Positions 1-8,268 of a DNA stretch of 64,000 nucleotides are shown here, piece after piece. The translations under genes were made by a program, and so were the position numbers. Where the stretch lies: positions 310,001 to 374,000 of the forward strand of contig NZ_BMLT01000006.1 of NCBI RefSeq assembly GCF_014645375.1. Direction: 5' to 3'. The stretch comes from Marinobacterium nitratireducens (GTDB lineage Bacteria > Pseudomonadota > Gammaproteobacteria > Pseudomonadales > Balneatricaceae). The notes under the pieces are model-generated. The model ran no database searches. It saw nothing but the letters and a program-made list of their open reading frames with translations, and was not told the DNA's origin. How positions within the stretch are numbered: position 1 is the stretch's first letter; every line of letters begins with the position of its first letter.

Positions 1-380
1 TGAAGGTGCTGGAAATCTACAAGCGCGACAATATCTTCGCCCGCGCCGCCGAGCTCGGCGACTACCTGCAGCGCCGTATCGGCGAATTCGCCGACCACCC
101 GCTGGTGGGTGAAGTGCGCGGTCGCGGCATGATCGGCGCCATCGAGCTGGTGGCCGACAAGGCGACCAAACAGTCCTTCGAGGGCGGTGTGGTCGGCGGC
201 TTCATGCAGCGTGCCTGCGAGAAGCACGGCCTGATCCTGCGCGCGGTCGCCGGCAATAGCCTGGCCTTCTGCCCGCCGCTGATCATCACCGAAGCTCAGA
301 TCGACGAAATGATGGAGAAGTTCGGCAAGGCCCTGGCCGAGACCCAGGACTTCGTCACCCGCGAAAAGCTGGTCGCCTGA
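1..380 (+). CDS. Class III aminotransferase, C-terminal part
   Basis: The reading frame is already open at the left edge of the window, so only about 125 C-terminal residues are present; the GTG at position 6 is internal. The stretch EVRGRGMIGAIEL followed by HGLILRAVAGNSLAFCPPL and IITEAQIDEM is the typical small C-terminal domain of PLP-dependent class III (omega) aminotransferases such as putrescine:pyruvate or beta-alanine:pyruvate aminotransferases. The PLP lysine lies upstream and is not visible. Substrate cannot be decided from this fragment; putrescine or another omega-amine is a guess from family resemblance. A strong terminator follows about 85 bp downstream, so this is probably the last gene of its transcript. 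Confidence 0.85.
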   Translation, partial: KVLEIYKRDNIFARAAELGDYLQRRIGEFADHPLVGEVRGRGMIGAIELVADKATKQSFEGGVVGGFMQRACEKHGLILRAVAGNSLAFCPPLIITEAQIDEMMEKFGKALAETQDFVTREKLVA

Positions 381-463
381 TCGCAACGCGTACCCACATC
401 CGGCCTGTCCCCCGCCTCTGGACAGGCCGGTGAGATCGGACTTGCACCCCGGTCACCCTTGGA

Positions 464-491
464 CCGCCGAAGCCTTTCGGCGGTTTTTTTT
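464..491 (+). terminator. Rho-independent terminator after the aminotransferase
   Basis: A perfect 8-bp stem CCGCCGAA / TTCGGCGG with a 4-nt loop (GCCT) is followed directly by eight T residues. It ends transcription of the aminotransferase. Confidence 0.93.
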
Positions 492-641
492 GTCTATGGA
501 TATATTTTCAACCGCGATCGCCTTGCAGTAGCCGACTCATTGATGGGTTAGGCCGCGTCAACGTCGCTGAAAGCGTTAAACAGAGTGCCAGTGCAGCTCC
601 ACCCATCCTACTTTTGGCTCCTGGATTACCGCTAGTCTGTG

Positions 642-806
642 ATGAACCTTAAATATCTGCTCTGGCTGATACCGCTGCTGTTGCTGTTGATGCTACTGAA
701 CCCGCGTTCGCAGGAACCGCAGCGGACGGGACTCTCAGTTCCCGAGCGGGCGGCGTGTTCACCATCCGTGGCGGCTGACCTGCGTCCTGGGGTATTGTCT
801 CGGTAA
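642..806 (+). CDS. Possible 54-residue membrane or secreted peptide
   Basis: A short frame starts MNLKYLLWLIPLLLLLMLL, a charged N-terminus followed by a leucine-rich membrane or signal segment, and ends 25 bp before the transaldolase start. There is no strong Shine-Dalgarno sequence before the ATG and the C-terminal part shows no recognisable domain. It sits in the otherwise empty 340-bp stretch between the aminotransferase terminator and tal, where the only other thing seen is a CCACCCATCCTAC fragment (600-612) of a dispersed intergenic repeat. It may be chance coding. Confidence 0.25.
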   Translation: MNLKYLLWLIPLLLLLMLLNPRSQEPQRTGLSVPERAACSPSVAADLRPGVLSR

Positions 807-831
807 GGCTGTCATCTAACAGGAGAGTGCC

Positions 832-1800
832 ATGCCCAATCTGCTCGAGCAGCTGAAACAGCTGAGCACGGTGGTCGCCGATACCGGCGATCTCGATGCC
901 ATCCGCCGCTTCGCCCCCGAGGATGCGACCACCAATCCGTCGTTGATCCTCAAGGCGGTGCAGTCGGGCCAGTACGACGCCCTGCTGCAGGAGATACTCG
1001 CCGCCGCCCGCGAGCACAGCGGCAGCCCGGAAGAGGCCATCGACGACGCCTGCGATCGCTTGGTGGTGGCCATGGGGACGCTGATTCTTCAGCATGTGCC
1101 GGGCCGGGTTTCAACCGAGGTCAATGCCCGCCTGTCGTTCGATACCGATGCCAGCATCGCCAGGGCACGCCGTCTGGTGGCGTTGTACGAGGAGGCGGGG
1201 GTGTCGCGCGACCGCATCCTGATCAAGCTGGCGGCGACCTGGGAAGGCATCCGCGCCTGCGAGGCGCTCGAGCGCGAAGGCATCGAATGCAACATGACGC
1301 TGATTTTCAGCTTCGCCCAGGCGCGGGCCTGCGCCGAGGCCGGGGCCTTCCTGATCTCGCCGTTCGTCGGCCGCATTCTGGACTGGTACCGCAAGGCCAA
1401 TCCCGGCACGGAATACGCGCCCGAACAGGAACCCGGAGTGCTGCAGGTGCGCGATATCTATCGTTATTTCCGCCATCACCGTTACCCGACGGTGGTGATG
1501 GGGGCGAGCTTTCGCAACAGCGGCGAGATACTGGCGCTGGCGGGCTGCGACCGGCTGACCATCAGCCCGGCGTTGCTGGAAGAGCTGTCTCACAGCGAGG
1601 GCAGGGTGCTGCCGGTGCTTGCGGACCACGGCGAACGCGAGGCGCGCCCGTCACCCATCGGCGAAGCCGAGTTTCGCTGGCAGCTGAACGAGGATGCGAT
1701 GGCCACTGAAAAGCTCGCCGAGGGCATTCGTGGCTTCGAGGCGGACCAGCTCAGGCTCGAAGCGCTGCTGCGCGAAAGGCTGCGCGCGCAGGGGCGCTGA
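832..1800 (+). CDS. tal: Transaldolase
   Basis: A 322-residue protein that would transfer a dihydroxyacetone unit from sedoheptulose 7-phosphate to glyceraldehyde 3-phosphate in the non-oxidative pentose phosphate pathway (cytosol). The family signature DATTNPSL lies at residues 31-38 and the Schiff-base lysine is K132 in [11 protein letters not shown], the same position as in E. coli TalB. Further conserved blocks are ECNMTLIFS and [11 protein letters not shown]. Length is normal for the TalA/TalB class. The start is supported by an AGGAGAG Shine-Dalgarno sequence 6-7 bp upstream. It stands alone, convergent with the cNMP-binding gene. Confidence 0.97.
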   Translation: MPNLLEQLKQLSTVVADTGDLDAIRRFAPEDATTNPSLILKAVQSGQYDALLQEILAAAREHSGSPEEAIDDACDRLVVAMGTLILQHVPGRVSTEVNARLSFDTDASIARARRLVALYEEAGVSRDRILIKLAATWEGIRACEALEREGIECNMTLIFSFAQARACAEAGAFLISPFVGRILDWYRKANPGTEYAPEQEPGVLQVRDIYRYFRHHRYPTVVMGASFRNSGEILALAGCDRLTISPALLEELSHSEGRVLPVLADHGEREARPSPIGEAEFRWQLNEDAMATEKLAEGIRGFEADQLRLEALLRERLRAQGR

Positions 1801-1817
1801 TACTTGCGGCCTGGTGT

Positions 1818-2309
1818 TCAGGTGGGATGGATGCAGTCGTTCTCGTGACGACGCACCTGGACGGTGGCCTGGAACAGCAGGTCGTTGACGTCGCGCAGCC
1901 GGCGGCTCAGTTCGCGCGCCAGGTTCATGTAGATCATGGTGTACTGGCTCGGGTCCTTCTCGTATAACTCGTGCAGCGCCGAGGCCGAAAGCTCGATGGC
2001 GCTGCAGTCCTCCAGCGCGCGGACGCTGGCGCTGCGCGGGCAGAAGTCGATCAGCGCCATCTCGCCGAAACAGTCCCCGAGCGACATGGTGCTGATGCGG
2101 TACTCGCGCTCCTGCCAGGTGCGCAGAATTTCAACCTCGCCCTTTTCCAGCACGTAGAGCTCGCCCGCCGGGTCGCCTTCCATGAAGAAGTAGTCGCCGC
2201 TCTTGCATTCGACGACCCGGGTCCGCGCCAGCAGAAATTCCAGCACGTCGTCGGTGATGCCGCCGAATATCGGCATCTGTTGCAGCAGTTTCAGTCTGGC
2301 GTTGGACAT
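1818..2309 (-). CDS. Cyclic nucleotide-binding (CRP-like sensor) domain protein
   Basis: A 163-residue protein made almost entirely of one cNMP-binding beta-roll (about residues 12-125). The phosphate-binding cassette is visible as FGEMALIDFCPRSASV, with the Glu and Arg that contact cyclic nucleotide in the CRP/PKA family. There is no helix-turn-helix after it, so it is not a transcription factor; the C-terminal helix (SRRLRDVNDLLFQATVQV) may mediate dimerisation or partner binding. It lies 18 bp downstream of the metallo-hydrolase gene on the same strand, so the two are probably co-transcribed. The ligand (cAMP, cGMP or none) cannot be told from the sequence. Confidence 0.85.
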   Translation of the reverse strand: MSNARLKLLQQMPIFGGITDDVLEFLLARTRVVECKSGDYFFMEGDPAGELYVLEKGEVEILRTWQEREYRISTMSLGDCFGEMALIDFCPRSASVRALEDCSAIELSASALHELYEKDPSQYTMIYMNLARELSRRLRDVNDLLFQATVQVRRHENDCIHPT

Positions 2310-2327
2310 GCTCGTTCCGTTTCGGCC

Positions 2328-3152
2328 TCAGGGTATCAGCACCATGCCTTCGCGTGCCACGACCGAGCCCGGGCGTCTCTGATGGACCACCCGGTCCAGG
2401 GCCCGTAGCTCGGCATCGGTGCGCTCGGGAGCGTGATGGAAGACCACCAGGGTTTCGGCGCCGGCCCGCTCGCACAGTGCCAGTCCCGCCTCCCAGGTGG
2501 AGTGGCCCCAACCCAGGTGGTTGGGGTAGTCGTCGTCGTTGAAAGTGGCATCGTAGATCACGATGTTGGCATCCTGAACCAGCGCGACGATGTTCTCGTC
2601 GCAGCCCTGCGCCGGGTGCTCGGTGTCGGTGATGTAGCAGATCGAGCGGCCGTCGTAGTCGATGCGATAACCGGTGGCGCCGTCGGGATGGACCAGCGGC
2701 GCTGTCCGCACCCGGATCCGGTCGGACAGCGGCCAGCTGTCACCGGCGGCGAAATCGTGAAAGCTGAACGTCGCCGACATCCGCTGCAGCGGGACCGGGA
2801 AATAGGGCGGCTGCACGAAACGCAGCATCGCCGCCTCGATGCCGCCGTCGCAGTCGCCGGCCCAGAACCGCAGCCGGCTGCCCGGGTCGTAGGCGGGTGG
2901 GAAGAAGGGCAGGCCGAGAATATGGTCGTAGTGGATATGACTCAGCAGCAGGTCGGCCTGCACCGGTTCGCCGAGTGCGCGCAGGCTGGCGCCCAGCGGA
3001 GTCAGACCGGTGCCGGCGTCGAGAATTATCAGGTGTCCGCCGGCCCTCACCTCGACGCAGGAGGTATTGCCGCCGTATACCAGCGTATCGACCCCGGGGC
3101 AGGCACAGGAGCCGCGCACCCCCCAGAATCGCAGATAGAAATCGTCCGCCAT
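2328..3152 (-). CDS. Metallo-beta-lactamase-fold hydrolase
   Basis: A 274-residue protein of the MBL fold. It begins YLRFWGVRGSCACPG, the N-terminal pattern seen in the PhnP/RNase Z/class II cAMP-phosphodiesterase-like branch, followed by NTSCVEV and LDAGTGL. The metal-binding motif is SHIHYDHILGLPF, with further ligands in YITDTEH and near GWGHSTWEAG and VFHHAP. A second in-frame start (GTG, 3158) lies two codons upstream; the ATG at 3152 is preferred because GAGGTG precedes it. Its pairing with a cNMP-binding protein suggests, as inference only, a cyclic-nucleotide or phosphodiester substrate. Confidence 0.85.
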   Translation of the reverse strand: MADDFYLRFWGVRGSCACPGVDTLVYGGNTSCVEVRAGGHLIILDAGTGLTPLGASLRALGEPVQADLLLSHIHYDHILGLPFFPPAYDPGSRLRFWAGDCDGGIEAAMLRFVQPPYFPVPLQRMSATFSFHDFAAGDSWPLSDRIRVRTAPLVHPDGATGYRIDYDGRSICYITDTEHPAQGCDENIVALVQDANIVIYDATFNDDDYPNHLGWGHSTWEAGLALCERAGAETLVVFHHAPERTDAELRALDRVVHQRRPGSVVAREGMVLIP

Positions 3153-3230
3153 CGCCACCTCGACCGAGTTGTCCGTCGCTTAAAGTGTAGGAGCTGAGCG
3201 TGGCTTGTCGACAGCGGGACGCTTATGGCT

Positions 3231-3839
3231 TCAGGGCGCGTAGGCGCGCAGGAAGGCGTCGACGCACTGCGTTACATAGCGTCGGTACTCGGCTTCGGGC
3301 ATCAAACCCTCGACGTTGAGGTTCAGCCGGATCTGCTGTTCCCCCTCGACCATTTTCAGCAGCTGGACGGCGGCGAAACGGGGTTCCGGGATGCACAGCT
3401 CGCCGTTGCGGTCGAACTCCGCCAGCAGCCGGCTCAGCCGGCTGATGACGCGGTCGGGTCCGGCCTCGAAGAACAGCCGGGACAACTCCGGATAGGTTTC
3501 GGCTTCGCTGGTGCAGGTGCGGGCCACCTGAATGGCTTCGCGGGAGGTTACCAGTGCGGCGAAATTCTGCGCGATGTTCAGCAGCTGCGCGCGCAGATCG
3601 GGGCCGGGCTCGAACTCTTCCTGTGTCATCTGGTGGAAGGTGCACTTGCAGCCGACGGCGGCGACGAACAGTTCTTCCTTGCTGCCATGGTGGCTGTAAA
3701 CGGTCTGCTTCGAAACCCCGGCGCGCTTGGCGATCTGGTCCATGCTGGTGCTGGCGAAGCCCTGTTCGGTAAAAAGCTCGACGGCGGAGTCGAGGATGCG
3801 GATACCTTTCTCTTCGCTTTTACTTCTGGCTTTAGTCAT
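3231..3839 (-). CDS. TetR/AcrR-family repressor of the RND efflux operon
   Basis: A 202-residue regulator with an N-terminal TetR helix-turn-helix (about residues 12-58; TSMDQIAKRAGVSKQTVYSH) and a C-terminal all-helical ligand-binding domain. It is divergently transcribed from the membrane fusion protein/RND pump genes, the usual arrangement for TetR regulators of efflux. Two near-identical palindromes lie in the 105-bp divergent region, one of them between the -35 and -10 of the pump promoter, so repression of the pump and autoregulation are likely. The effector molecule is unknown. Confidence 0.93.
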   Translation of the reverse strand: MTKARSKSEEKGIRILDSAVELFTEQGFASTSMDQIAKRAGVSKQTVYSHHGSKEELFVAAVGCKCTFHQMTQEEFEPGPDLRAQLLNIAQNFAALVTSREAIQVARTCTSEAETYPELSRLFFEAGPDRVISRLSRLLAEFDRNGELCIPEPRFAAVQLLKMVEGEQQIRLNLNVEGLMPEAEYRRYVTQCVDAFLRAYAP

Positions 3840-3855
3840 GGTTCACCAATTTCAT

Positions 3856-3870
3856 ACTGGACAGTCCAGT
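3856..3870. promoter_or_regulatory. TetR operator 1
   Basis: Perfect palindrome ACTGGACAGTCCAGT (7-bp arms around one base), 17 bp upstream of the tetR start. It matches operator 2 at 14 of 15 positions; the centres are 44 bp apart. Binding by the adjacent TetR protein is inferred. Confidence 0.8.
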
Positions 3871-3890
3871 TTGATGGTTCTATAGTCTGC

Positions 3891-3919
3891 TTGAAATAGA
3901 CTGGACGGTCCAGTTTAAA
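3891..3919 (+). promoter_or_regulatory. Promoter of the RND efflux operon
   Basis: TTGAAA (3891-3896), a 17-bp spacer and TTTAAA (3914-3919) form a sigma-70-type promoter 25 bp upstream of the membrane fusion protein start. The spacer is occupied by operator 2, so a bound repressor would block RNA polymerase directly. Confidence 0.6.
3900..3914. promoter_or_regulatory. TetR operator 2
   Basis: Perfect palindrome ACTGGACGGTCCAGT, lying inside the -35/-10 spacer of the efflux promoter. It differs from operator 1 only at the central base. Confidence 0.82.
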
Positions 3920-3944
3920 TTCAACACTACAGGGTGAATGTACC

Positions 3945-5084
3945 ATGAAGGGCAGGCAATTGCGTTTCCCCGGGGCGGAACTTGTCCGCTTGTGCCTGCC
4001 GCTGCTGCTGGCAGGAGGCCTGGCGGGCTGCGTCGAATCCGGCGCTGACAGCGGCGTCGAGGCCCATTACCATCCGGCGACCAGCGTTCAGCCCCGGTTG
4101 CAGCAGGGCTATCAGGTGGCACGGACCTTTATCGGCAGGGTCGAGGTGCGCCAGAGCGCAAGTCTCGGCTTCGAGCTCGGCGGCAAGGTGGCAGAGGTTA
4201 TGGTCGACGAGGGCGACAGTGTCGCCCTCGGTCAGGTGCTGGCCCGGCAGGATACCGAGCTGCTGCAGGCCGAGGCCAGTCGGCTGGAGGCGGAAGGGGC
4301 ACGGCTCGATGCCGAGCTTGCGCTGGTAAAGACCAGTATCGCGCGTCAGCAGTCGCTGCAACAGCGCGGTTATGCCTCCGATCAGCAGCTCGATGAACTC
4401 AAGGCCCGGCGCCGGGGACTGGAAGCGAGCCTTCTTGGCCTCGACGCCGAACGGACGGCGAACCGCTTGCGTATCGAGAAATCGACGCTGCGGGCGCCGT
4501 TCGAGGCGCGGGTCGGACGGCGCCTGCTGGACCAGGGCGAGGTCGTCGCCGCCGGTACGCCGGTACTGGAACTGCTGGAGGCCGGCGCCGCCGAAGTCCG
4601 GGTCGGGGTTCCGGCCGACCTGCTCGAGCGCCTGCCGTACGGCTCGCGTCAGTCGCTGAGCATCGGTGGCAAGGAATACAGCGCGCGGGTGCTGGCGCAT
4701 GGCTCGGATGTGGATCCTGTGACCCTGACCGTGCCGCTGCGCCTGGTGCTGGACGGGGAGAGCGGACCGCTCAACGGCCAGCTGGCGCAGCTATCCCTGG
4801 AGCAGCATTATCCGGTTCCCGGTTACTGGGTGCCGCTGGAGGCGCTGACCGATGCGCCCCGCGGCATGTGGAACCTCTACAGCCTGCAGGAGACCGCGGA
4901 TGCCGGCCTGTATGAGCTGCGCAGCCACAACGTGCGGGTACTGCATGCGACCTCCGAGCAGGCCTACGTCAGCGGTGAACTGGGCGCAGATGTCAGGGTG
5001 CTGAGCGCCGGTCTGCAGCGCCTGGTGCCGGGGCAGCGGGTGCGGCTGGCATCCGGCGGCGAACTGGCGGATGCAACGCCATGA
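3945..5084 (+). CDS. RND efflux periplasmic adaptor (membrane fusion lipoprotein)
   Basis: A 379-residue membrane fusion protein. The N-terminus is a lipoprotein signal peptide with a lipobox LAGC near residue 28, so it is probably anchored to the inner membrane. The biotinyl-lipoyl half-motif (GGKVAEVMVDEGDSVALGQVLARQD) precedes a coiled-coil hairpin of about residues 100-170 and the second lipoyl half (LRAPFEARVGRRLLDQGEVV), then beta-barrel and membrane-proximal domains. It would couple the inner-membrane RND pump to an outer-membrane channel; no outer-membrane factor is encoded nearby. Its stop codon overlaps the pump start (ATGA), indicating translational coupling. Confidence 0.93.
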   Translation: MKGRQLRFPGAELVRLCLPLLLAGGLAGCVESGADSGVEAHYHPATSVQPRLQQGYQVARTFIGRVEVRQSASLGFELGGKVAEVMVDEGDSVALGQVLARQDTELLQAEASRLEAEGARLDAELALVKTSIARQQSLQQRGYASDQQLDELKARRRGLEASLLGLDAERTANRLRIEKSTLRAPFEARVGRRLLDQGEVVAAGTPVLELLEAGAAEVRVGVPADLLERLPYGSRQSLSIGGKEYSARVLAHGSDVDPVTLTVPLRLVLDGESGPLNGQLAQLSLEQHYPVPGYWVPLEALTDAPRGMWNLYSLQETADAGLYELRSHNVRVLHATSEQAYVSGELGADVRVLSAGLQRLVPGQRVRLASGGELADATP

Positions 5085-8000
5085 AGGGCCTGCTGCAAAA
5101 CGGGCGGTTGCTGACGCTGGCGATCGCGGTGCTGCTGGTGGCGGGGCTTGGCGCGCTGGCGACGCTGCCGCGCACCGAAGATCCGCGCATCCTCAACCGC
5201 GTGGCCACGGTGATCACGCCGTTGCCGGGAGCCAGTGCCGAGCGTGTCGAGACGCTGGTGTCGGAGAAGATCGAGAACCGGCTGCGCGAGCTGCCGGAGA
5301 TCAAGCATCTGAGTTCCGTCTCCCGCCCGGGCATTTCCGTGGTCCGCCTGGAGCTGAAGGATGCGGTAGTGGACACCGTGCCGGTCTGGTCCCGCACCCG
5401 TGACCTGCTCGGCGAGGTCGCGGACGAGCTGCCCGCCGCTGCCGGCGCTCCGGAACTCGACGACGATCGCGGCTATGCCTTCACCAGTCTGGTGGCACTG
5501 ACATGGCGTGCCGGAGGCGAACCGGACATGGTCACGCTGGGCCGTTACGGCGAGTTGCTGCGGGATCGGATGCGGGCGCTGCCGGGCACCGATTTCGTCG
5601 AGCTGTTCGGCGAGCAGCAGGAGGAAATTCTGGTCGAGATCGATCCGTTGCGCGCGGCGGCGCAGGGGTTGACGCCGGCGCAGATCGCCGAGCGCATCCG
5701 TCAGGCCGACGCCAAGGTCGCGGCGGGCTCGCTGTACAACGAGCGCAATCAGCTGCAGATCGAGCTCGAGGGTGCGCTGGACTCGGTCGCGCGGATTCGG
5801 GCGGTGCCGCTGACCTCCGCCGCCGACGGCCAGCTGATGCGTGTGGGGGATCTGGCCAAGGTGAGCCACGCGCTGCAACAGCCGCCCGCCGAGCAGGCAC
5901 TGATCGACGGCAGCGTTGCGGTGGTGGTGGGCGTGCGGATGCTGCCGGACCAGCGTGTCGATCGCTGGATGGCGGCGCTGGAACAGCGCCTCGACGAGGT
6001 GGCGGCGCAGCTGCCGGCAGAACTCGAGGCGCAGATCCTGTTCGATCAGAACCGCTACACCGAGCGCCGCCTCGGTGACCTGGTCGGCAATATCGTGGTC
6101 GGCTTCAGTCTTATCGTGCTGGTACTGCTGGTCACGCTGGGCTGGCGTCCGGCGCTGATCGTGTCGCTGTCGCTGCCCCTTACAGTACTGTTCACGCTTT
6201 CGATGATGAAGCTTTGGGGCCTGCCCATTCACCAGATGTCGGTCACCGGTCTGGTGGTGGCGCTCGGCATCATGGTCGACAACGCCATCGTCATGGTCGA
6301 CAGCATCCAGCAGCGCCGGCAGCAGGGGGAGGCCGCCCTGCAGGCGGTGACCCGCTCGATCCGGCACCTGTGGCTGCCGCTACTGGGCTCGACCCTGACC
6401 ACCGTGCTCGCCTTCCTGCCGATCGCGCTGATGCCGGGGCCTGCCGGGGAGTTCGTCGGTGGCATCGCGCTGAGCGTAATCTTCGCACTGCTGGGTTCCT
6501 GGCTGATCGCCCACAGTCTGCTGGCGGCGCTGGCCGGTCGCTTTATCCGCGCCGCGGCGCCCGAAGGTCCGCGCTGGTACCGGGATGGTGTCCGGCCGCA
6601 GCGCCTTTCGCGTCTGTTCGCCGCCTCGCTGCAGCTGTCCCTGCGCCGTCCACGGGCGACCCTGGCGCTGATCTGTCTGCTGCCGCTGGCGGGCTTTTAC
6701 GGCGCCGGGCAGCTGCGCGAGCAGTTTTTCCCGCCTTCGGACCGGGATATGTTTCAGATCGAAATGTACCTGCCGGTGCAGGCCAGCCTGGCCGAGACCC
6801 GGCGCTACAGCCACAGCGTCAGCGAAATGCTGCATGGCGTGGACGGCATCGAGCGGGTGCAGTGGTTCCTTGGCAACAGCGCCCCGTCCTTCTATTACAA
6901 CATGATGGGCGGTCAGCGCGGCGCGCCGAACTACGCTCAGGCGATGGTCAACACCCGCGATGCGGCGAGCGCGAATCGTCTGATTCCAGAGTTGCAGTGG
7001 CTGCTGGACGAGCGGCTGCCGGGAGCCCAGATACTGGTGCGCAAGCTGGAGCAGGGACCGCCGTTCCAGGCGCCCATCGAGTTGCGGCTGTACGGTCCCA
7101 ACCTCGACCGCCTGCAGCAGCTGGGCGCCGAGGCGCGGCGCATCCTCAGCGAGACTCCGGACGTGATCCACAGCCGGGCGACACTGCAGCCGGGTACGCC
7201 GAAGGTGTGGCTGGACGTCGACGAAGCGGCGGGGCGCCTGAGTGGCCTGACGCTGACCGGCATGGCATCCCAGCTTCAGGGTAGCCTGAACGGCGTTACC
7301 GGCGGGACCCTGCTGGAGGCCACGGAGTCGATACCGGTGCGTGTGCGCGTGGCGGGCGATGGGCGTCGCGAGCTGCACGACCTGGCCAGCCTCAGCCTGG
7401 TCGCGCCCGGGAGCGGCGAGTTGCTGCCGCTGACGGCGCTGGCGCAGCTGGAGCTGCGACCGAGCCGCGGCGCCATTCCGCGTCGCGACGGGCAGCGCGT
7501 CAATGTGATCGAGGGCTACCTGCGCGCCGGTGTGCTGCCGTCGACGGTACTGCAGGACTACAGCCAGCGCCTGGATGCCGCAGCCTTCCGGATGCCGCCA
7601 GGCTACAGTATGGAGTTCGGCGGCGAAGCGGCCGGACGCAACGATGCCGTCGGCAACCTGCTGGCGAGTCTGGGTCTGATTCTGGCGCTGCTGCTCACGG
7701 TGCTGGTGCTGTCGTTCAATTCGTTCCGCCTCAGCGGGCTGATTGTGCTTGTGGCCGTACAGTCGGCGGGGCTGGGACTGCTGAGCCTGCGCCTGCTGGA
7801 CTACCCGTTCGGCTTTATCGGGATCGTCGGGCTGCTGGGGCTGGTGGGGCTGGCGATCAATGCCGCCATCGTCATACTGGCCGAACTCAAGGCGGACCCG
7901 GCCGCGGTGCGCGGCGACCGGGTTGCCATAGCGGCGGCGGTGCAGAGCTGCGCGCGCCATATCGTCTCCACCACCATCACCACGGTCGGCGGTTTCATGC

Positions 8001-8179
8001 CGCTGATCCTGGCCGGTGGCGGGCTGTGGCCGCCCTTTGCCGTCATCATCGCGGGAGGCACGGTGCTGACCACCCTGCTGTCGTTCTACTTCGTGCCGGC
8101 AAGCTTTCTTTTGATGAGCCGTCGTCATGCCTTCGACAGCAGCGCTGCGGCCGAGGCGCCTTTGCCCGCCGCCGGATGA
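5081..8179 (+). CDS. RND-family efflux pump, inner-membrane subunit
   Basis: A 1032-residue resistance-nodulation-division transporter of normal length for the AcrB/MexB superfamily. It has one N-terminal transmembrane helix, a large periplasmic loop (about 35-320), a block of helices (about 325-520) containing VTGLVVALGIMVDNAIVMVDS, a second periplasmic loop, and a C-terminal helix block with GIVGLLGLVGLAINAAIV. It would export small hydrophobic compounds by proton exchange. The start overlaps the adaptor stop by four bases. The sequence looks closest to the heavy two-gene MFP-RND group that recruits a separate outer-membrane channel; this is an impression, not an alignment. Confidence 0.93.
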   Translation: MKGLLQNGRLLTLAIAVLLVAGLGALATLPRTEDPRILNRVATVITPLPGASAERVETLVSEKIENRLRELPEIKHLSSVSRPGISVVRLELKDAVVDTVPVWSRTRDLLGEVADELPAAAGAPELDDDRGYAFTSLVALTWRAGGEPDMVTLGRYGELLRDRMRALPGTDFVELFGEQQEEILVEIDPLRAAAQGLTPAQIAERIRQADAKVAAGSLYNERNQLQIELEGALDSVARIRAVPLTSAADGQLMRVGDLAKVSHALQQPPAEQALIDGSVAVVVGVRMLPDQRVDRWMAALEQRLDEVAAQLPAELEAQILFDQNRYTERRLGDLVGNIVVGFSLIVLVLLVTLGWRPALIVSLSLPLTVLFTLSMMKLWGLPIHQMSVTGLVVALGIMVDNAIVMVDSIQQRRQQGEAALQAVTRSIRHLWLPLLGSTLTTVLAFLPIALMPGPAGEFVGGIALSVIFALLGSWLIAHSLLAALAGRFIRAAAPEGPRWYRDGVRPQRLSRLFAASLQLSLRRPRATLALICLLPLAGFYGAGQLREQFFPPSDRDMFQIEMYLPVQASLAETRRYSHSVSEMLHGVDGIERVQWFLGNSAPSFYYNMMGGQRGAPNYAQAMVNTRDAASANRLIPELQWLLDERLPGAQILVRKLEQGPPFQAPIELRLYGPNLDRLQQLGAEARRILSETPDVIHSRATLQPGTPKVWLDVDEAAGRLSGLTLTGMASQLQGSLNGVTGGTLLEATESIPVRVRVAGDGRRELHDLASLSLVAPGSGELLPLTALAQLELRPSRGAIPRRDGQRVNVIEGYLRAGVLPSTVLQDYSQRLDAAAFRMPPGYSMEFGGEAAGRNDAVGNLLASLGLILALLLTVLVLSFNSFRLSGLIVLVAVQSAGLGLLSLRLLDYPFGFIGIVGLLGLVGLAINAAIVILAELKADPAAVRGDRVAIAAAVQSCARHIVSTTITTVGGFMPLILAGGGLWPPFAVIIAGGTVLTTLLSFYFVPASFLLMSRRHAFDSSAAAEAPLPAAG

Positions 8180-8268
8180 AACCCGAGACGTCGCCCGACA
8201 GCCGCCGGGCGGCGTCTATACTACACACGAACTCGAAGTAATGAGTGCCTCTGTACGAGGAGGTAAAC

